64,000 bases of DNA from assembly GCA_036494545.1 (NCBI GenBank), contig DASXOB010000016.1:496001-560000 (forward strand), read 5' to 3'. The notes under the pieces were generated by a model. That model did no database searches and was not told the DNA's origin. It saw only the letters and a program-made list of their open reading frames with translations. Origin of the DNA: JAICXG01 sp036494545 (GTDB lineage Bacteria; Verrucomicrobiota; Verrucomicrobiia; Chthoniobacterales; UBA10450). The stretch's first letter is position 1; each line of letters begins with the position of its first letter. The translations under genes and the position numbers were made by a program. This document shows positions 17,946 through 27,246 of the stretch, piece after piece.

Positions 17946-18653
17946 TCAGGCTGTCGCCATCTTGGGCTGCGACGCGCTTTCTAATCGCACGCCTTTGATC
18001 AAAAGCCAGAGCATAATGGCGAGTTCGCCAAACAAGAGAGGTTGGGAATAGCCAAACATGGCTCCGTAGTAAGCGGGAAAAAACAAGGCCGTAACGCTTA
18101 GAGCTATATAGGCGAAACAGTTAATCATTAACCACCCGCCGAGAAACCGCGGGATAACATTGCAACGGTAGACAAGAAGTCCGAATGGAAAGAGCCATAA
18201 GCCCCAAAAGAGTTCGTCGATGAATATTCCCTGAGAATGCAAACGAATGAACAGCATCGCCAGGGCGTCCCGCTGAGCCTTGCCAAAGATAGAAAGAAAA
18301 TCCGCCCCACGAAAAAGGGTAAGAGCAGCGATATTGTTCAGCGTATTAAGAAAGGCAACCGCAGCCGAGACGAGAACAAACGCCACCATCAAGGCGGCCC
18401 AGGTCTTACTCACTCCGCTGAGCAAGCGATAGAGAGCAATCGCGAGGCAAATGAAAATCACCTGGCCGATAAGATCGCCCAGGATCGAAAGACGAAATAG
18501 GGTTTCGTGAGCCAGGATGTTTGCGGAGGTGGCCGTGGCATTTCCGGAAACAATCAGTTTCCCCGGGACATAAAGCAGACTAAAAGGTGCGGTAAGGACC
18601 ATCGACAGATAGATCGCACCCGCGAGGCGAGCGGCGTTAACGCTTGGCTTCAT
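17946..18653 (-). CDS. DUF4386 family integral membrane protein
   Basis: The 235-residue product has about six hydrophobic helices and the N-terminal pattern A-R-L-A-G-A-I-Y-L, typical of DUF4386. The function of the family is unknown; members are inner-membrane proteins. It is 19 bases upstream of the MDR reductase and downstream of the ABC transporter genes, all on the minus strand. The stretch from 17.07 to 21.3 kb lacks exact copies of the 9-mer, unlike neighbouring DNA. Confidence 0.8.
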   Translation of the reverse strand: MKPSVNAARLAGAIYLSMVLTAPFSLLYVPGKLIVSGNATATSANILAHETLFRLSILGDLIGQVIFICLAIALYRLLSGVSKTWAALMVAFVLVSAAVAFLNTLNNIAALTLFRGADFLSIFGKAQRDALAMLFIRLHSQGIFIDELFWGLWLFPFGLLVYRCNVIPRFLGGWLMINCFAYIALSVTALFFPAYYGAMFGYSQPLLFGELAIMLWLLIKGVRLESASQPKMATA

Positions 18654-18685
18654 AAATAGGTTTGTTTTTGATAACTGAATATAAA

Positions 18686-19609
18686 TCAGAGCGGCCCTCG
18701 ATAGCGACGCAGCCGGACAGCAATAGCGACAAAGGCGACGGCAAAGACTAATCCCAGCCAGAGTCCCGGAGTGCTTAAGTATTTTTCCGGCGTGAGCTGA
18801 GTGAGAGAGTGAATCGATTCTTTACTGTGGGGATCGAAGGCAAATGCGCCAGGGGCAAAGCCGATGAGTCGGTCCTCTACCATCTGAGCAAGGTAAGAGG
18901 TGTTAAATGTAACTTTCTCAAACACGCCGACCGCGAAAAACGGCAGGACTGCCCAGAGAAACGCTGCCCGCCGTACCCAGACCGAAACCAGCAGAAGCCA
19001 GCCGTAAATCGGTGCGTGCCAGAGCGCAATCGCAGTTAGCCCGTAGAGCAGCACAACCATACTGAAGGGCAGCGAGAAATACTCAAAGGTCGTGGCCGGG
19101 CTAAGGTGATGAACCACCAATACCACGCTCGTCGTGGCTAACATCACAAGCTGCGTGCAAACGATGGCAAGAAAGGCAATCGCTGGCAGGATCAGGAAAG
19201 GAATGCTCGCTTTGGCTAGGACAGCGGTTAAGTCTGAAACCGGAAGTGACTTCCAAAAAAGAATGCTGCGGTCGCGGCGTTCGCCGTATAGCGCATCGAG
19301 ACAGTAAAAGACGCCCACAATGAAGATGGTTAAAATCATCAACATCGCGACTACATCGTAGGGCTCGGTAACGCGCGCGCGCTGGATGGCCGGGGCGAGT
19401 GAGAGGACGGCGCGCCTTCGCTCCGCCAAGCCATGCGTGCTGACCAGAAATCCAAACACCTGAACAGCCGCAACGATAAATGGCGCCATATAAATCGAGC
19501 GGTTTTCCCATATCTCACGACGAATCGACCAAAGGAATGGCCGGGTCAGAGAGCTATTGGTTCCGGAAACCAAACGAGGACCAGTCTGAACGGCGGCTTC
19601 AGTGCTCAT
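18686..19609 (-). CDS. ABC-2 type transporter permease
   Basis: The 307-residue product has about six membrane helices and a soluble loop with D-A-L-Y-G-E-R-R-D-R-S-I-L-F-W-K-S-L-P-V-S-D, the conserved cytoplasmic segment of ABC-2 permeases. It pairs with the ATPase gene immediately upstream, overlapping its 3' end by 11 bases (19599-19609), so the two are cotranslated. The export substrate is unknown; the YtrA-type regulator upstream suggests a role in envelope stress or antimicrobial resistance, by family analogy. Confidence 0.88.
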   Translation of the reverse strand: MSTEAAVQTGPRLVSGTNSSLTRPFLWSIRREIWENRSIYMAPFIVAAVQVFGFLVSTHGLAERRRAVLSLAPAIQRARVTEPYDVVAMLMILTIFIVGVFYCLDALYGERRDRSILFWKSLPVSDLTAVLAKASIPFLILPAIAFLAIVCTQLVMLATTSVVLVVHHLSPATTFEYFSLPFSMVVLLYGLTAIALWHAPIYGWLLLVSVWVRRAAFLWAVLPFFAVGVFEKVTFNTSYLAQMVEDRLIGFAPGAFAFDPHSKESIHSLTQLTPEKYLSTPGLWLGLVFAVAFVAIAVRLRRYRGPL

Positions 19610-20480
19610 CTGTTCCTGTTCTCACCTGAACGTTTTTGTCTCCCATCAAAGCTATAAATAAGTCGACAATGCTGGGCCTGCGCACTTCGCCCAGAACAGC
19701 AAGTCGATCGCGCTCCACGCCGTCGAAGAGTAAGACACTCCGCCCAAAAACGGGGCGCTCGTGGATTGGCTTGAGCGTTTGAGCGGCAGCGAGGTTCTCC
19801 GGATTTACCAATACTTCGAGATAGCGCGATTCGAATTCTTCCATGCTGGACTCAAACGCGATTCGTCCGCGGTCGATGAACATGAGATCGGTCAGTACAT
19901 CCTGCACTTCTTCCACCTGATGAGTCGTGACCAGGATCGTGCGCGTATGGTCGAAGTAGTCATTCAGGAGTGACTCATAAAACTGCTTGCGATACAGGAT
20001 GTCGAGCCCAAGGGTCGGCTCATCCAGCACCAATAACCTGGCGTCGATTGCCATCACCAGCGCGAGATGGAGCTGGGCTATCATGCCTTTCGATAATTCC
20101 CTCACTCTGCGCGAGAGTTTAATGGCGGTCCTGGCGAGAAACTTCTCGGCGCGAGCACGGTCAAAGCGCGGATGTACGCCCCCAACATAATCCATCAACT
20201 GCGCCACGCGGATCCAGCGCGGCAAAACCGCGATATCGGCGATGAAGGAGACGTCGCGCATGAGAGCCTCGCGTTCGCGCCATGGGTCGCGGCCCAAGAC
20301 CTTCAGCTGCCCCTCATAGGAGGTAAGGCCAAGAATTGCATTGAGCGCCGTCGTCTTACCCGCGCCATTGGGCCCGATGAGTCCCAAAATATGACCTTCT
20401 TCCACGTGCAAGTCGATTCGATCCAGGGCGACGGTGCCCCCGAAAACCTTCCGCAGACCATGTCCTTCGATACAAGTCAT
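19599..20480 (-). CDS. ABC transporter ATP-binding protein
   Basis: The 293-residue product has Walker A G-P-N-G-A-G-K-T-T, a signature L-S-K-G-M, Walker B L-L-V-L-D-E-P-T-L-G-L-D and the switch histidine in T-T-H-Q-V. The C-terminal extension is typical of drug- or bacitracin-type exporters. It hydrolyses ATP to drive the permease encoded next. It overlaps the GntR regulator by four bases (20477-20480), giving a regulator-ATPase-permease operon like ytrABC. Confidence 0.92.
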   Translation of the reverse strand: MTCIEGHGLRKVFGGTVALDRIDLHVEEGHILGLIGPNGAGKTTALNAILGLTSYEGQLKVLGRDPWREREALMRDVSFIADIAVLPRWIRVAQLMDYVGGVHPRFDRARAEKFLARTAIKLSRRVRELSKGMIAQLHLALVMAIDARLLVLDEPTLGLDILYRKQFYESLLNDYFDHTRTILVTTHQVEEVQDVLTDLMFIDRGRIAFESSMEEFESRYLEVLVNPENLAAAQTLKPIHERPVFGRSVLLFDGVERDRLAVLGEVRRPSIVDLFIALMGDKNVQVRTGTDEH

Positions 20481-20860
20481 GTCCCGGACTTCCTCTTCAA
20501 GGCGTCGTTCTTCGCCGCGGACCTTAATTCGTTAGGTTTGATTCCGAGCCGTTGGATGGTGGCGGCGATGCGCGGCCATTCTTCTTTAAGAAACTTTTGC
20601 CGCTCGCCCTTTAAGAGCAGGTCGCGAGCGCCCGCTTTTACAAACATGCCAAGACCGCGTCTCTTTTCCACCAACTGCTCGTCGGCCAGCTGCTGATATG
20701 CCTTCAGAACAGTTAACGGATTCACTCGATACTCCGCCGCGACACTCCGCACCGAGGGTAGAGGATCACCTTCTTTGAGCACGCCATCGAGGATCATATG
20801 AACACCGCGGTCGCGCAGTTGGCGGTAAATTGGCTGGCTATTATTCCATTCACGATTCAT
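20477..20860 (-). CDS. GntR-family transcriptional regulator, YtrA subfamily
   Basis: The 127-residue product has the winged helix of the GntR family (P-S-V-R-S-V-A-A-E-Y-R-V-N-P-L-T-V-L-K-A-Y). The effector part is very short, a hallmark of the YtrA subfamily, which controls adjacent ABC transporters. It is first in an operon with the ATPase and permease. The palindrome at 20932-20953 upstream is the likely binding site, making it an autoregulated repressor; this is inference from family habit and operator position. Confidence 0.9.
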   Translation of the reverse strand: MNREWNNSQPIYRQLRDRGVHMILDGVLKEGDPLPSVRSVAAEYRVNPLTVLKAYQQLADEQLVEKRRGLGMFVKAGARDLLLKGERQKFLKEEWPRIAATIQRLGIKPNELRSAAKNDALKRKSGT

Positions 20861-20931
20861 CCGTCGCCGCAGGGCGCCGTCGCTGGTGAGCCTGTCAGGC
20901 GGCCACCAACCGGAACGCTGCCTTTTATCTA

Positions 20932-20953
20932 GTGATATAGTTAACTACTACAC
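20932..20953 (-). promoter_or_regulatory. Candidate operator of the GntR/YtrA regulator
   Basis: A perfect 10-bp palindrome TAGTTAACTA at 20938-20947 is flanked symmetrically by GTG and CAC (GTG-N3-TAGTTAACTA-N3-CAC). It lies about 70 bases upstream of the regulator start, and AT-rich -10-like sequence (TATATC on the minus strand) overlaps it. YtrA regulators bind palindromic sites of this kind in front of their own operon. No binding data exist here. Confidence 0.55.
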
Positions 20954-21007
20954 CACTTCACTGGCAAGCATTTTTTTCAAAGTTTTTCACCCCCCGATGC
21001 GGGAGCA

Positions 21008-23389
21008 GTGGTCACGGCAATCATTGGACGCTTTGGGGGGAGCGCGCAGCGAATCGCGATCTCATCCTGCCAACGGCCGCTCGCAAGCCACGAAGACAAC
21101 CACGAATTCGCCGCAAACGAGGAATTGGCCCCAGGGCAAAACCGGCGCGAATTGGAATTTTGCAGCTTGGAATGGACGACGCCAGCCCGCACAAATGGCG
21201 AGCTTGCATTCGTCCGCCGCCTTTTGCATTCTCCGCGCGTGTCCCGGAATTCCAGAGCCGACTGGGCTTTTGATGCGGGGACTCGTTCCGCGCTTCGCGA
21301 GCAAAGGCATGTCTTCAATGCCTGTTCGTCGTTAGGCATCGGCAGTCTGATTCTTCTTTGCCTTCTTTCGTTCGTCATCTCAGCGTCCGCGGAGGATTCA
21401 GATCTTGGGGCGCAGGAAAAGTGTCTCGTGCAAGCGCTTTCGCGCTGGCAGGTCACCTTTGGTCAGGTCCCTTCGCCGATGCCCAACAACCAGGCGACTC
21501 CTCCGCCTCGGCCGGCCAGGGCCTCGCCCGACCAGTTTAATCCCGATCCCGGCGCGCCTAACGAACCGGAATCGATCGAGCCGCCGAGTCTGTTCGCACC
21601 TGTTATTCCGCCCTTACCAAAATACCGTGACGAACCTCTGCCACGCTCGCTCGAATTACCGCGACGCGATCAGCGTGAGGTTCTTCCTGATCGACATAAG
21701 CTCGAGTATCCCGATTATCCGGACGCCGCCGCGGGCGAGGGCTTATTGCCGGGCTCCAAGCCGGTTCCAAATCGGTGGTTCATTGGCTTTGGCCGATGGA
21801 AACGTTACAGCGATCCTTCAACCGAGACGCCTTACCAGTCTGGTGACCTCAAGCTTTATCATCCCTATCTGCCAAGCACGCTCAAAGGCGACGCTCCGAT
21901 TATCGGTGAAGACATCTTTCTTGACCTAACCCTGAGCGATTTTCTCCAGCTCGAAGCGCGGAACCTGCCGACGCCAAGCGGAGTGAGCAGTGCACGACCG
22001 AATAGTTCGGAGTTTTTCGGCCGTGGCGACCAGTTTTTTCTTTCCAACGATTTCTCGGTCGCTCTTGATCTATTTAAGGGTGAAACGGCTTTTAAGCCCG
22101 TCGAATGGGCGCTTCGCTTCCTCGGGGTCTATAACAATAACTATACCGACGTCGAGGAAACCAACGTGCTTGACCCCGACCCGCGACTCAGGAACACGAC
22201 GCGCTACAAAGACTTCTTTGCCCTGCAGGAAGCCTTTGCCGAGGTGCACATTCACGACCTTTCGGATAACTACGATTTTATCTCTTCCCGCTTTGGAATT
22301 CAGCCCTTTGTCAGCGACTTTCGCGGCTTTATTTTTAACGACTCCAATCTCGGCCTTCGTCTCTTCGGTAATTACGATGATAACCGATGGCAATATAACC
22401 TGGCCGCTTTCAAGATGTTGGAAAAGGATACTTACTCCGATCTGAATAGTTTTGACTCGCGCGATCAATGGGTGCTCGTTGCCAATGTCTTTCGCCAGGA
22501 TCTCTTCGCCAAGGGTTATACAGGCGAATTCAGTGTCCTCGCCGATTACGAAGGCTCCGAGAGACATTACGACAAGAACGGCTTCATTACTCGTCCTGCG
22601 CCGATCGGAAATGTGCAGGATCATTCCCTGAGCGCATATTATCTGGGATGGACGGGTGACGGTCACATCGGGTGGCTGAATATCACCCACGCCTTTTATG
22701 AAGTGCTGGGCGAAGATAATCTCAACGGGATCGCTGGCCATCGTGTCTCGATTAATGCTCAGATGGCGGCCTTGGAACTTTCCGTTGATCAGGACTGGCT
22801 ACGACACAAAGTTTCATTCTTTTACGCCAGTGGCGACGATAAGCCGACCGATGACGAAGCCACTGGCTTCGATACGATCCTCGATCGACCGTTCCTCTTC
22901 GGTGGACCCTTCAGTTATTATGTGCACCAGGGATTCAACCTTGCCGGAACTGCGGTCAACTTCAAACAGCGTGACAGTCTTGTCCCGGACTTTCGCACCA
23001 GTAAGACCGAGGGGCAGCCCAATTTTGTTAACCCTGGCGTCTTTATCGCCGGATATGGTCTTGATGCGGATATCACGCCCAAGCTGCGGGGCTTCGTGAA
23101 CATCAATCATATCCAGACGCTCACCACCGCGGTCACGCAACGAGTTCTCTTCACTAATAATGCCAGCAACGACATAGGGTGGGATTTTAGCCTTGGAGTG
23201 GAATGGCGTCCTTTGCTCACCGATAACATTATTCTCACCGCCGGCACCGGCTTTCTCGTCCCCGGACAGGGCTACAAGGAAATCTTTCGTGCCAACACTC
23301 GTCCCGTACCCGGCTTCGACAATCCGCCTTCGGGTGACGTGGATGACTTTTTATACAGCGGGATTCTTACTCTCACCTTGACCTATTGA
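21008..23389 (+). CDS. Putative outer-membrane beta-barrel (porin-like) protein
   Basis: The open frame encodes 793 residues. After a hydrophobic segment (LILLCLLSFVISASA, near residue 115) comes a proline-rich stretch. The remaining roughly 530 residues have alternating hydrophobic/polar strands, aromatic-rich turns and end L-T-L-T-L-T-Y, typical of outer-membrane barrels with a C-terminal aromatic residue. I do not recognise the family. The start is unclear: the GTG at 21008 would place about 107 residues before the signal sequence. A separate ATG at 21318, preceded by AAAGG, encodes a short basic leader that stops within the 9-mer at 21329, so a one-base frameshift may be present. It is coupled to the cytochrome gene through TGATG. 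Confidence 0.65.
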   Translation: MVTAIIGRFGGSAQRIAISSCQRPLASHEDNHEFAANEELAPGQNRRELEFCSLEWTTPARTNGELAFVRRLLHSPRVSRNSRADWAFDAGTRSALREQRHVFNACSSLGIGSLILLCLLSFVISASAEDSDLGAQEKCLVQALSRWQVTFGQVPSPMPNNQATPPPRPARASPDQFNPDPGAPNEPESIEPPSLFAPVIPPLPKYRDEPLPRSLELPRRDQREVLPDRHKLEYPDYPDAAAGEGLLPGSKPVPNRWFIGFGRWKRYSDPSTETPYQSGDLKLYHPYLPSTLKGDAPIIGEDIFLDLTLSDFLQLEARNLPTPSGVSSARPNSSEFFGRGDQFFLSNDFSVALDLFKGETAFKPVEWALRFLGVYNNNYTDVEETNVLDPDPRLRNTTRYKDFFALQEAFAEVHIHDLSDNYDFISSRFGIQPFVSDFRGFIFNDSNLGLRLFGNYDDNRWQYNLAAFKMLEKDTYSDLNSFDSRDQWVLVANVFRQDLFAKGYTGEFSVLADYEGSERHYDKNGFITRPAPIGNVQDHSLSAYYLGWTGDGHIGWLNITHAFYEVLGEDNLNGIAGHRVSINAQMAALELSVDQDWLRHKVSFFYASGDDKPTDDEATGFDTILDRPFLFGGPFSYYVHQGFNLAGTAVNFKQRDSLVPDFRTSKTEGQPNFVNPGVFIAGYGLDADITPKLRGFVNINHIQTLTTAVTQRVLFTNNASNDIGWDFSLGVEWRPLLTDNIILTAGTGFLVPGQGYKEIFRANTRPVPGFDNPPSGDVDDFLYSGILTLTLTY

Positions 23390-26300
23390 TGAGAAAGAGA
23401 AACAGAGACACCTTCATCAATGTCATCTTCCTGCCTCCGGCCTCGGCTGCCGGCGGGTCGGTCATTGCTCTTCTTCTCATCGCCGCGTTCGCCTCCGCCC
23501 AGGATCTGACCACTGGTTATGGCCCGCCAACCGCGGTCGCGCCTAACGAAGCTATCACCCGAGCAATGCCGCGCCCGCCACGCAACTGGATCGACCAAAC
23601 CGAGGCGGGGGCGGATGCAAAGAGCGCCGGCTGCAATGAATGCCATGCGGGAATCGAGCCCATGCACTCGGCCTCGCATGTTGTTCTGGGTTGCACCGAT
23701 TGCCATGGCGGCAATCCAGCTCGCGGCTTAACCAAGCAGCAGGCGCACATTCTTCCGACCCATCCGGAATTCTGGCGAACCTCGGCAAATCCGCCGCGCT
23801 CAGACGTCTGGCTCAACCATGAATTGCCGGAATTCATTCGTTTCATGAATCCTGGCGACCTGCGCGTGGCCGACAAAGCCTGTGGCCTATGCCATGGAGA
23901 AATTGTCCAGCAGGTGGATCACAGCATGATGAACCACGGCGCGATGCTGTGGGGTGCGGCGATTTATAATAATGGCGCGCTACCCTACAAGAATTATCGG
24001 TTTGGTCAGGCCTACGGTGGCGATGGGGTGCCGCTGCGTTTGGCAAACTATTCTCTCGTCTCGCCTAGCGACACTAAGATTCATGGCATTCTTCCGTTTC
24101 TGGAACCGCTTCCGCGCTTTAACCTGAGCAATCCAGGAAACATCCTTCGTATTTTCGAAAAAGGTGGTGATAAGCAACTGCAACTTGGGCTGCCGACTAC
24201 GAATGAGCCGCCGGGTCGACCTCTGCGCCGACTTTCCGAGCGCGGTCTCGGAACCTTGAACCGAACTGATCCCGTCTTGCTAGGAGTTCAAAAGACCCGC
24301 TTGCATGACCCTCTCCTTGGCTTTTTGGGATCCAATGACCATCCCGGCGATTATCGGTCCAGTGGCTGTTCGGCCTGCCATGTTGTCTACGCCAACGATC
24401 GATCGCCGACTAACTCCAGTTGGTGGTCTAAGTATGGTCATGACGGACTTAGCTTTACCGCCGATGCGTCGATTCCCAAGAACGAGCGCGGTCACCCTGT
24501 CGTGCATCAATTCACGCGCTCGATTCCTTCCAGTCAGTGCATGAACTGCCATATGCATCAAGGCAATCTCTTCGTAAATCCTTACCTCGGTTATACCTGG
24601 TGGGACCAGGAGACCGATGGCGAGTTCATGTATCCCAAAGTGCAGCATAACCCGACAGACGATGAGCTTGTCAGGTCAGCGATGGTGAATCCAGAAGCAG
24701 CCGCGGCGCGCGGCTCGTGGGGCGACCGTGATTTCGTCGCCCGTGTCGCGGAACTGAACCCAAAGCTTCAGCACACTCAGTTCGCTGACTATCACGGTCA
24801 CGGCTGGATTTTTCGCGCAGTCTTTAAACATGATCGCAAAGGCACAATGCTCGATCGCGATGACCATCCGATTGCGTTCGACGACCCGCGAAAGTTCGCC
24901 AAGGCCGTGCATTTGAATGACGTTCATCTGGCCCACGGGATGCAGTGTGGAGATTGTCACTTCTTAAACGATGTGCACGGCAACGGCCAACTTTATGGTG
25001 AGCCGCGTAACGCGACCTCAATCGGTTGTGTGGATTGCCATGGCACGATCGCCGCGCGACCTACTCTGATCACGACGGGCAACGCCGGTCAGGTCGACCT
25101 GCGCAATAGTAATACCCCTTTTGGGCCGCGGTTCGTCTGGCAGGGCGCCACGCTCTATCAGCAGTCATCCATGTCGCCTGATATCCGCTGGGAGATACCG
25201 CAGACCATCGATACCATTGATCCACTTTCTTCCCATTATAATCCCAAGTCTGCCTATGCGAAGACACTTGGGCGCGACGGCGTAGCATGGGGAACGGTGC
25301 CGGCTTCGCCTAACGAACGTTGCCGCCGGCTTGCGCATGACAATAGCAAGATGGATTGCCAGATTTGCCATACCTCCTGGGCGACGAGCTGCTTTGGATG
25401 TCACTTGCCAATGAAAGCCAACCAGCGCGTCGCCCAAAACAAGTTTGAAGGTGTCACCGAGCGCAACTACACAACCTATAACCCGCAGGTCGTGCGCGAC
25501 GACGTCTTTATGCTCGGACTGGACGGTTCGGTGAAGCAGAACCGTATGGCAGTCATACGCTCTTCCAGCGCGGTGGTGGTTAGCTCTCAGAATGCAAATC
25601 GCGAGTGGGTTTATTCACAACAACAAACGGTCTCGGCGGAGGGCTACAGTGGACAGGCGTTCAACCCGCACTTCCCGCATACGACGAGCGGCGTCGGGAC
25701 AACGAAGAATTGTGAAGACTGTCATCTTTCAAAGAAGAACGATAACAACGCCTGGATGGCGTCTCTATTGGGCTTCGGCACCGGAAGCGTAAACTTTTTT
25801 GGGCGTTATGCCTATATTGGTTCCGGGCGGAACGGCTTTCACGCCGTGGTCTGGACGGAACCAGACGAGCCGCAGGCGGTTATTGGCAGCCATTTGCAGG
25901 AGTTAGCCTATCCCGATGACTATCGGAAACATAAACAGCGCGGATCGGTCCTGACCGAAGCCTACGAGCACCGCGGTCATAACATTCAGGATGTGGTCCT
26001 GCGAGGTGAATATCTTTACACGGCAAATGGACCCGGTGGTTTTGAGGTGTTCGACGTGGCGAACATCGACCAGAAAGGCTTCTCGGAGCGGATGGTGAGT
26101 GCCCCTGTTTCACCGCTTGGTCAACGCACCCGGATTCAGACAAAGGACGCTACAAGTGTTGCTTTGCCGAGCACGTTGGCACTTGATCCAGCTCGCAGCC
26201 GGCGGCCGGAAAACGAAGAGCAACCAATCGATCCGTTTTATGCCTTTGTATATGTCTCGGACCGCGAAGAAGGCTTGGTGGTAGTAAATGTGGCAACGCT

Positions 26301-27246
26301 GGTCGATGGCAATCCAGACAATAACTTCGTTAAGGAGGCGGTGCGCTTTAATCCGGATGGCATCCTCACTGGCGCCACCTTTGTCGCGGCGGCAGGTCAT
26401 CGGCTTTACATGACAACGCCCCGCGGCTTGTTTGTTATCGACGTGCAGGACCCGGCGCAGCCGAGAATCACAGGTCAGCTAACTGACGGTTCTCTGCGCA
26501 ATCCACGATGTGTCGCGACTCAGTTTCGTTATGCCTTTGTGACCGACGACGATGGCTTGAAAGTCCTCGATATTACCGAGCCCGATCGTCCGACTCCGGT
26601 ACGATCAGGATTCGTTAGGTTGAGAAACACAGGCCGCCTTTATGTCGCGCGCACCTATGCCTATGTGGCGAACGGCCCGGAAGGGTTGGCCATTGTCGAC
26701 GTCGAAAATCCGGAGCGCCCGCGGCTTGATCAAATGTTTAATGGCAACGGTGCACTCAGTGATACCCGCGCCGTGCAGATCGGAAGCGTGAATGCTTCCC
26801 AATACGCCTTGATAGCCGATGGTAAGAATGGTTTCCGAGTTATCCAGCTCATCTCGCCGGACACCGTGCCGGGCGCAGCCGGGTTTAGCCCGCGGCCGAA
26901 TCCCCATCTGATTGCCACTTATCCGATGAAGGGCGAAGCCATTTGTGTTTCCCGCGGCCTGGAACGGGACCGGGTAGTGGATGAAACCGGTGGGCAAACG
27001 GTAGTCTTTGGTCGACGAGGTTCGCGCCCATTTCATCTTTCGGAGATGCTGCCCTTCCTCAGACATGTGGATGGCATCTACCCGAGTAATGAACCCAGCG
27101 AACACACCGGTCCACTTTATCGGGTGGAAAACACCATGCGACGAGGTAACGAGGTCTTCACGGCGAGTGGTCGGGAACTAAAGCCAATTGCGACGCCGAC
27201 ACCGACGCCTTCACCCACTCCTTCGCCGGCGCTGGCTGGGCACTGA
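23389..27246 (+). CDS. Decahaem c-type cytochrome with C-terminal LVIVD beta-propeller
   Basis: The 1285-residue product has an N-terminal signal segment (VIALLLIAAFASAQ) and ten C-X-X-C-H haem sites between about residues 80 and 780, for example C-N-E-C-H, C-T-D-C-H, C-G-L-C-H and C-E-D-C-H. From about residue 860 it has repeats of the form Y-V-A-N-G-P-E-G-L-A-I-V-D-V-E-N-P, the LVIVD propeller. It should be exported and haem-loaded, passing electrons across the periplasm or cell surface; the partner is unknown. The upstream barrel gene overlaps its start by one base, suggesting an outer-membrane conduit pair. Its last 89 bases overlap the convergent cytochrome gene. Confidence 0.88.
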   Translation: MRKRNRDTFINVIFLPPASAAGGSVIALLLIAAFASAQDLTTGYGPPTAVAPNEAITRAMPRPPRNWIDQTEAGADAKSAGCNECHAGIEPMHSASHVVLGCTDCHGGNPARGLTKQQAHILPTHPEFWRTSANPPRSDVWLNHELPEFIRFMNPGDLRVADKACGLCHGEIVQQVDHSMMNHGAMLWGAAIYNNGALPYKNYRFGQAYGGDGVPLRLANYSLVSPSDTKIHGILPFLEPLPRFNLSNPGNILRIFEKGGDKQLQLGLPTTNEPPGRPLRRLSERGLGTLNRTDPVLLGVQKTRLHDPLLGFLGSNDHPGDYRSSGCSACHVVYANDRSPTNSSWWSKYGHDGLSFTADASIPKNERGHPVVHQFTRSIPSSQCMNCHMHQGNLFVNPYLGYTWWDQETDGEFMYPKVQHNPTDDELVRSAMVNPEAAAARGSWGDRDFVARVAELNPKLQHTQFADYHGHGWIFRAVFKHDRKGTMLDRDDHPIAFDDPRKFAKAVHLNDVHLAHGMQCGDCHFLNDVHGNGQLYGEPRNATSIGCVDCHGTIAARPTLITTGNAGQVDLRNSNTPFGPRFVWQGATLYQQSSMSPDIRWEIPQTIDTIDPLSSHYNPKSAYAKTLGRDGVAWGTVPASPNERCRRLAHDNSKMDCQICHTSWATSCFGCHLPMKANQRVAQNKFEGVTERNYTTYNPQVVRDDVFMLGLDGSVKQNRMAVIRSSSAVVVSSQNANREWVYSQQQTVSAEGYSGQAFNPHFPHTTSGVGTTKNCEDCHLSKKNDNNAWMASLLGFGTGSVNFFGRYAYIGSGRNGFHAVVWTEPDEPQAVIGSHLQELAYPDDYRKHKQRGSVLTEAYEHRGHNIQDVVLRGEYLYTANGPGGFEVFDVANIDQKGFSERMVSAPVSPLGQRTRIQTKDATSVALPSTLALDPARSRRPENEEQPIDPFYAFVYVSDREEGLVVVNVATLVDGNPDNNFVKEAVRFNPDGILTGATFVAAAGHRLYMTTPRGLFVIDVQDPAQPRITGQLTDGSLRNPRCVATQFRYAFVTDDDGLKVLDITEPDRPTPVRSGFVRLRNTGRLYVARTYAYVANGPEGLAIVDVENPERPRLDQMFNGNGALSDTRAVQIGSVNASQYALIADGKNGFRVIQLISPDTVPGAAGFSPRPNPHLIATYPMKGEAICVSRGLERDRVVDETGGQTVVFGRRGSRPFHLSEMLPFLRHVDGIYPSNEPSEHTGPLYRVENTMRRGNEVFTASGRELKPIATPTPTPSPTPSPALAGH

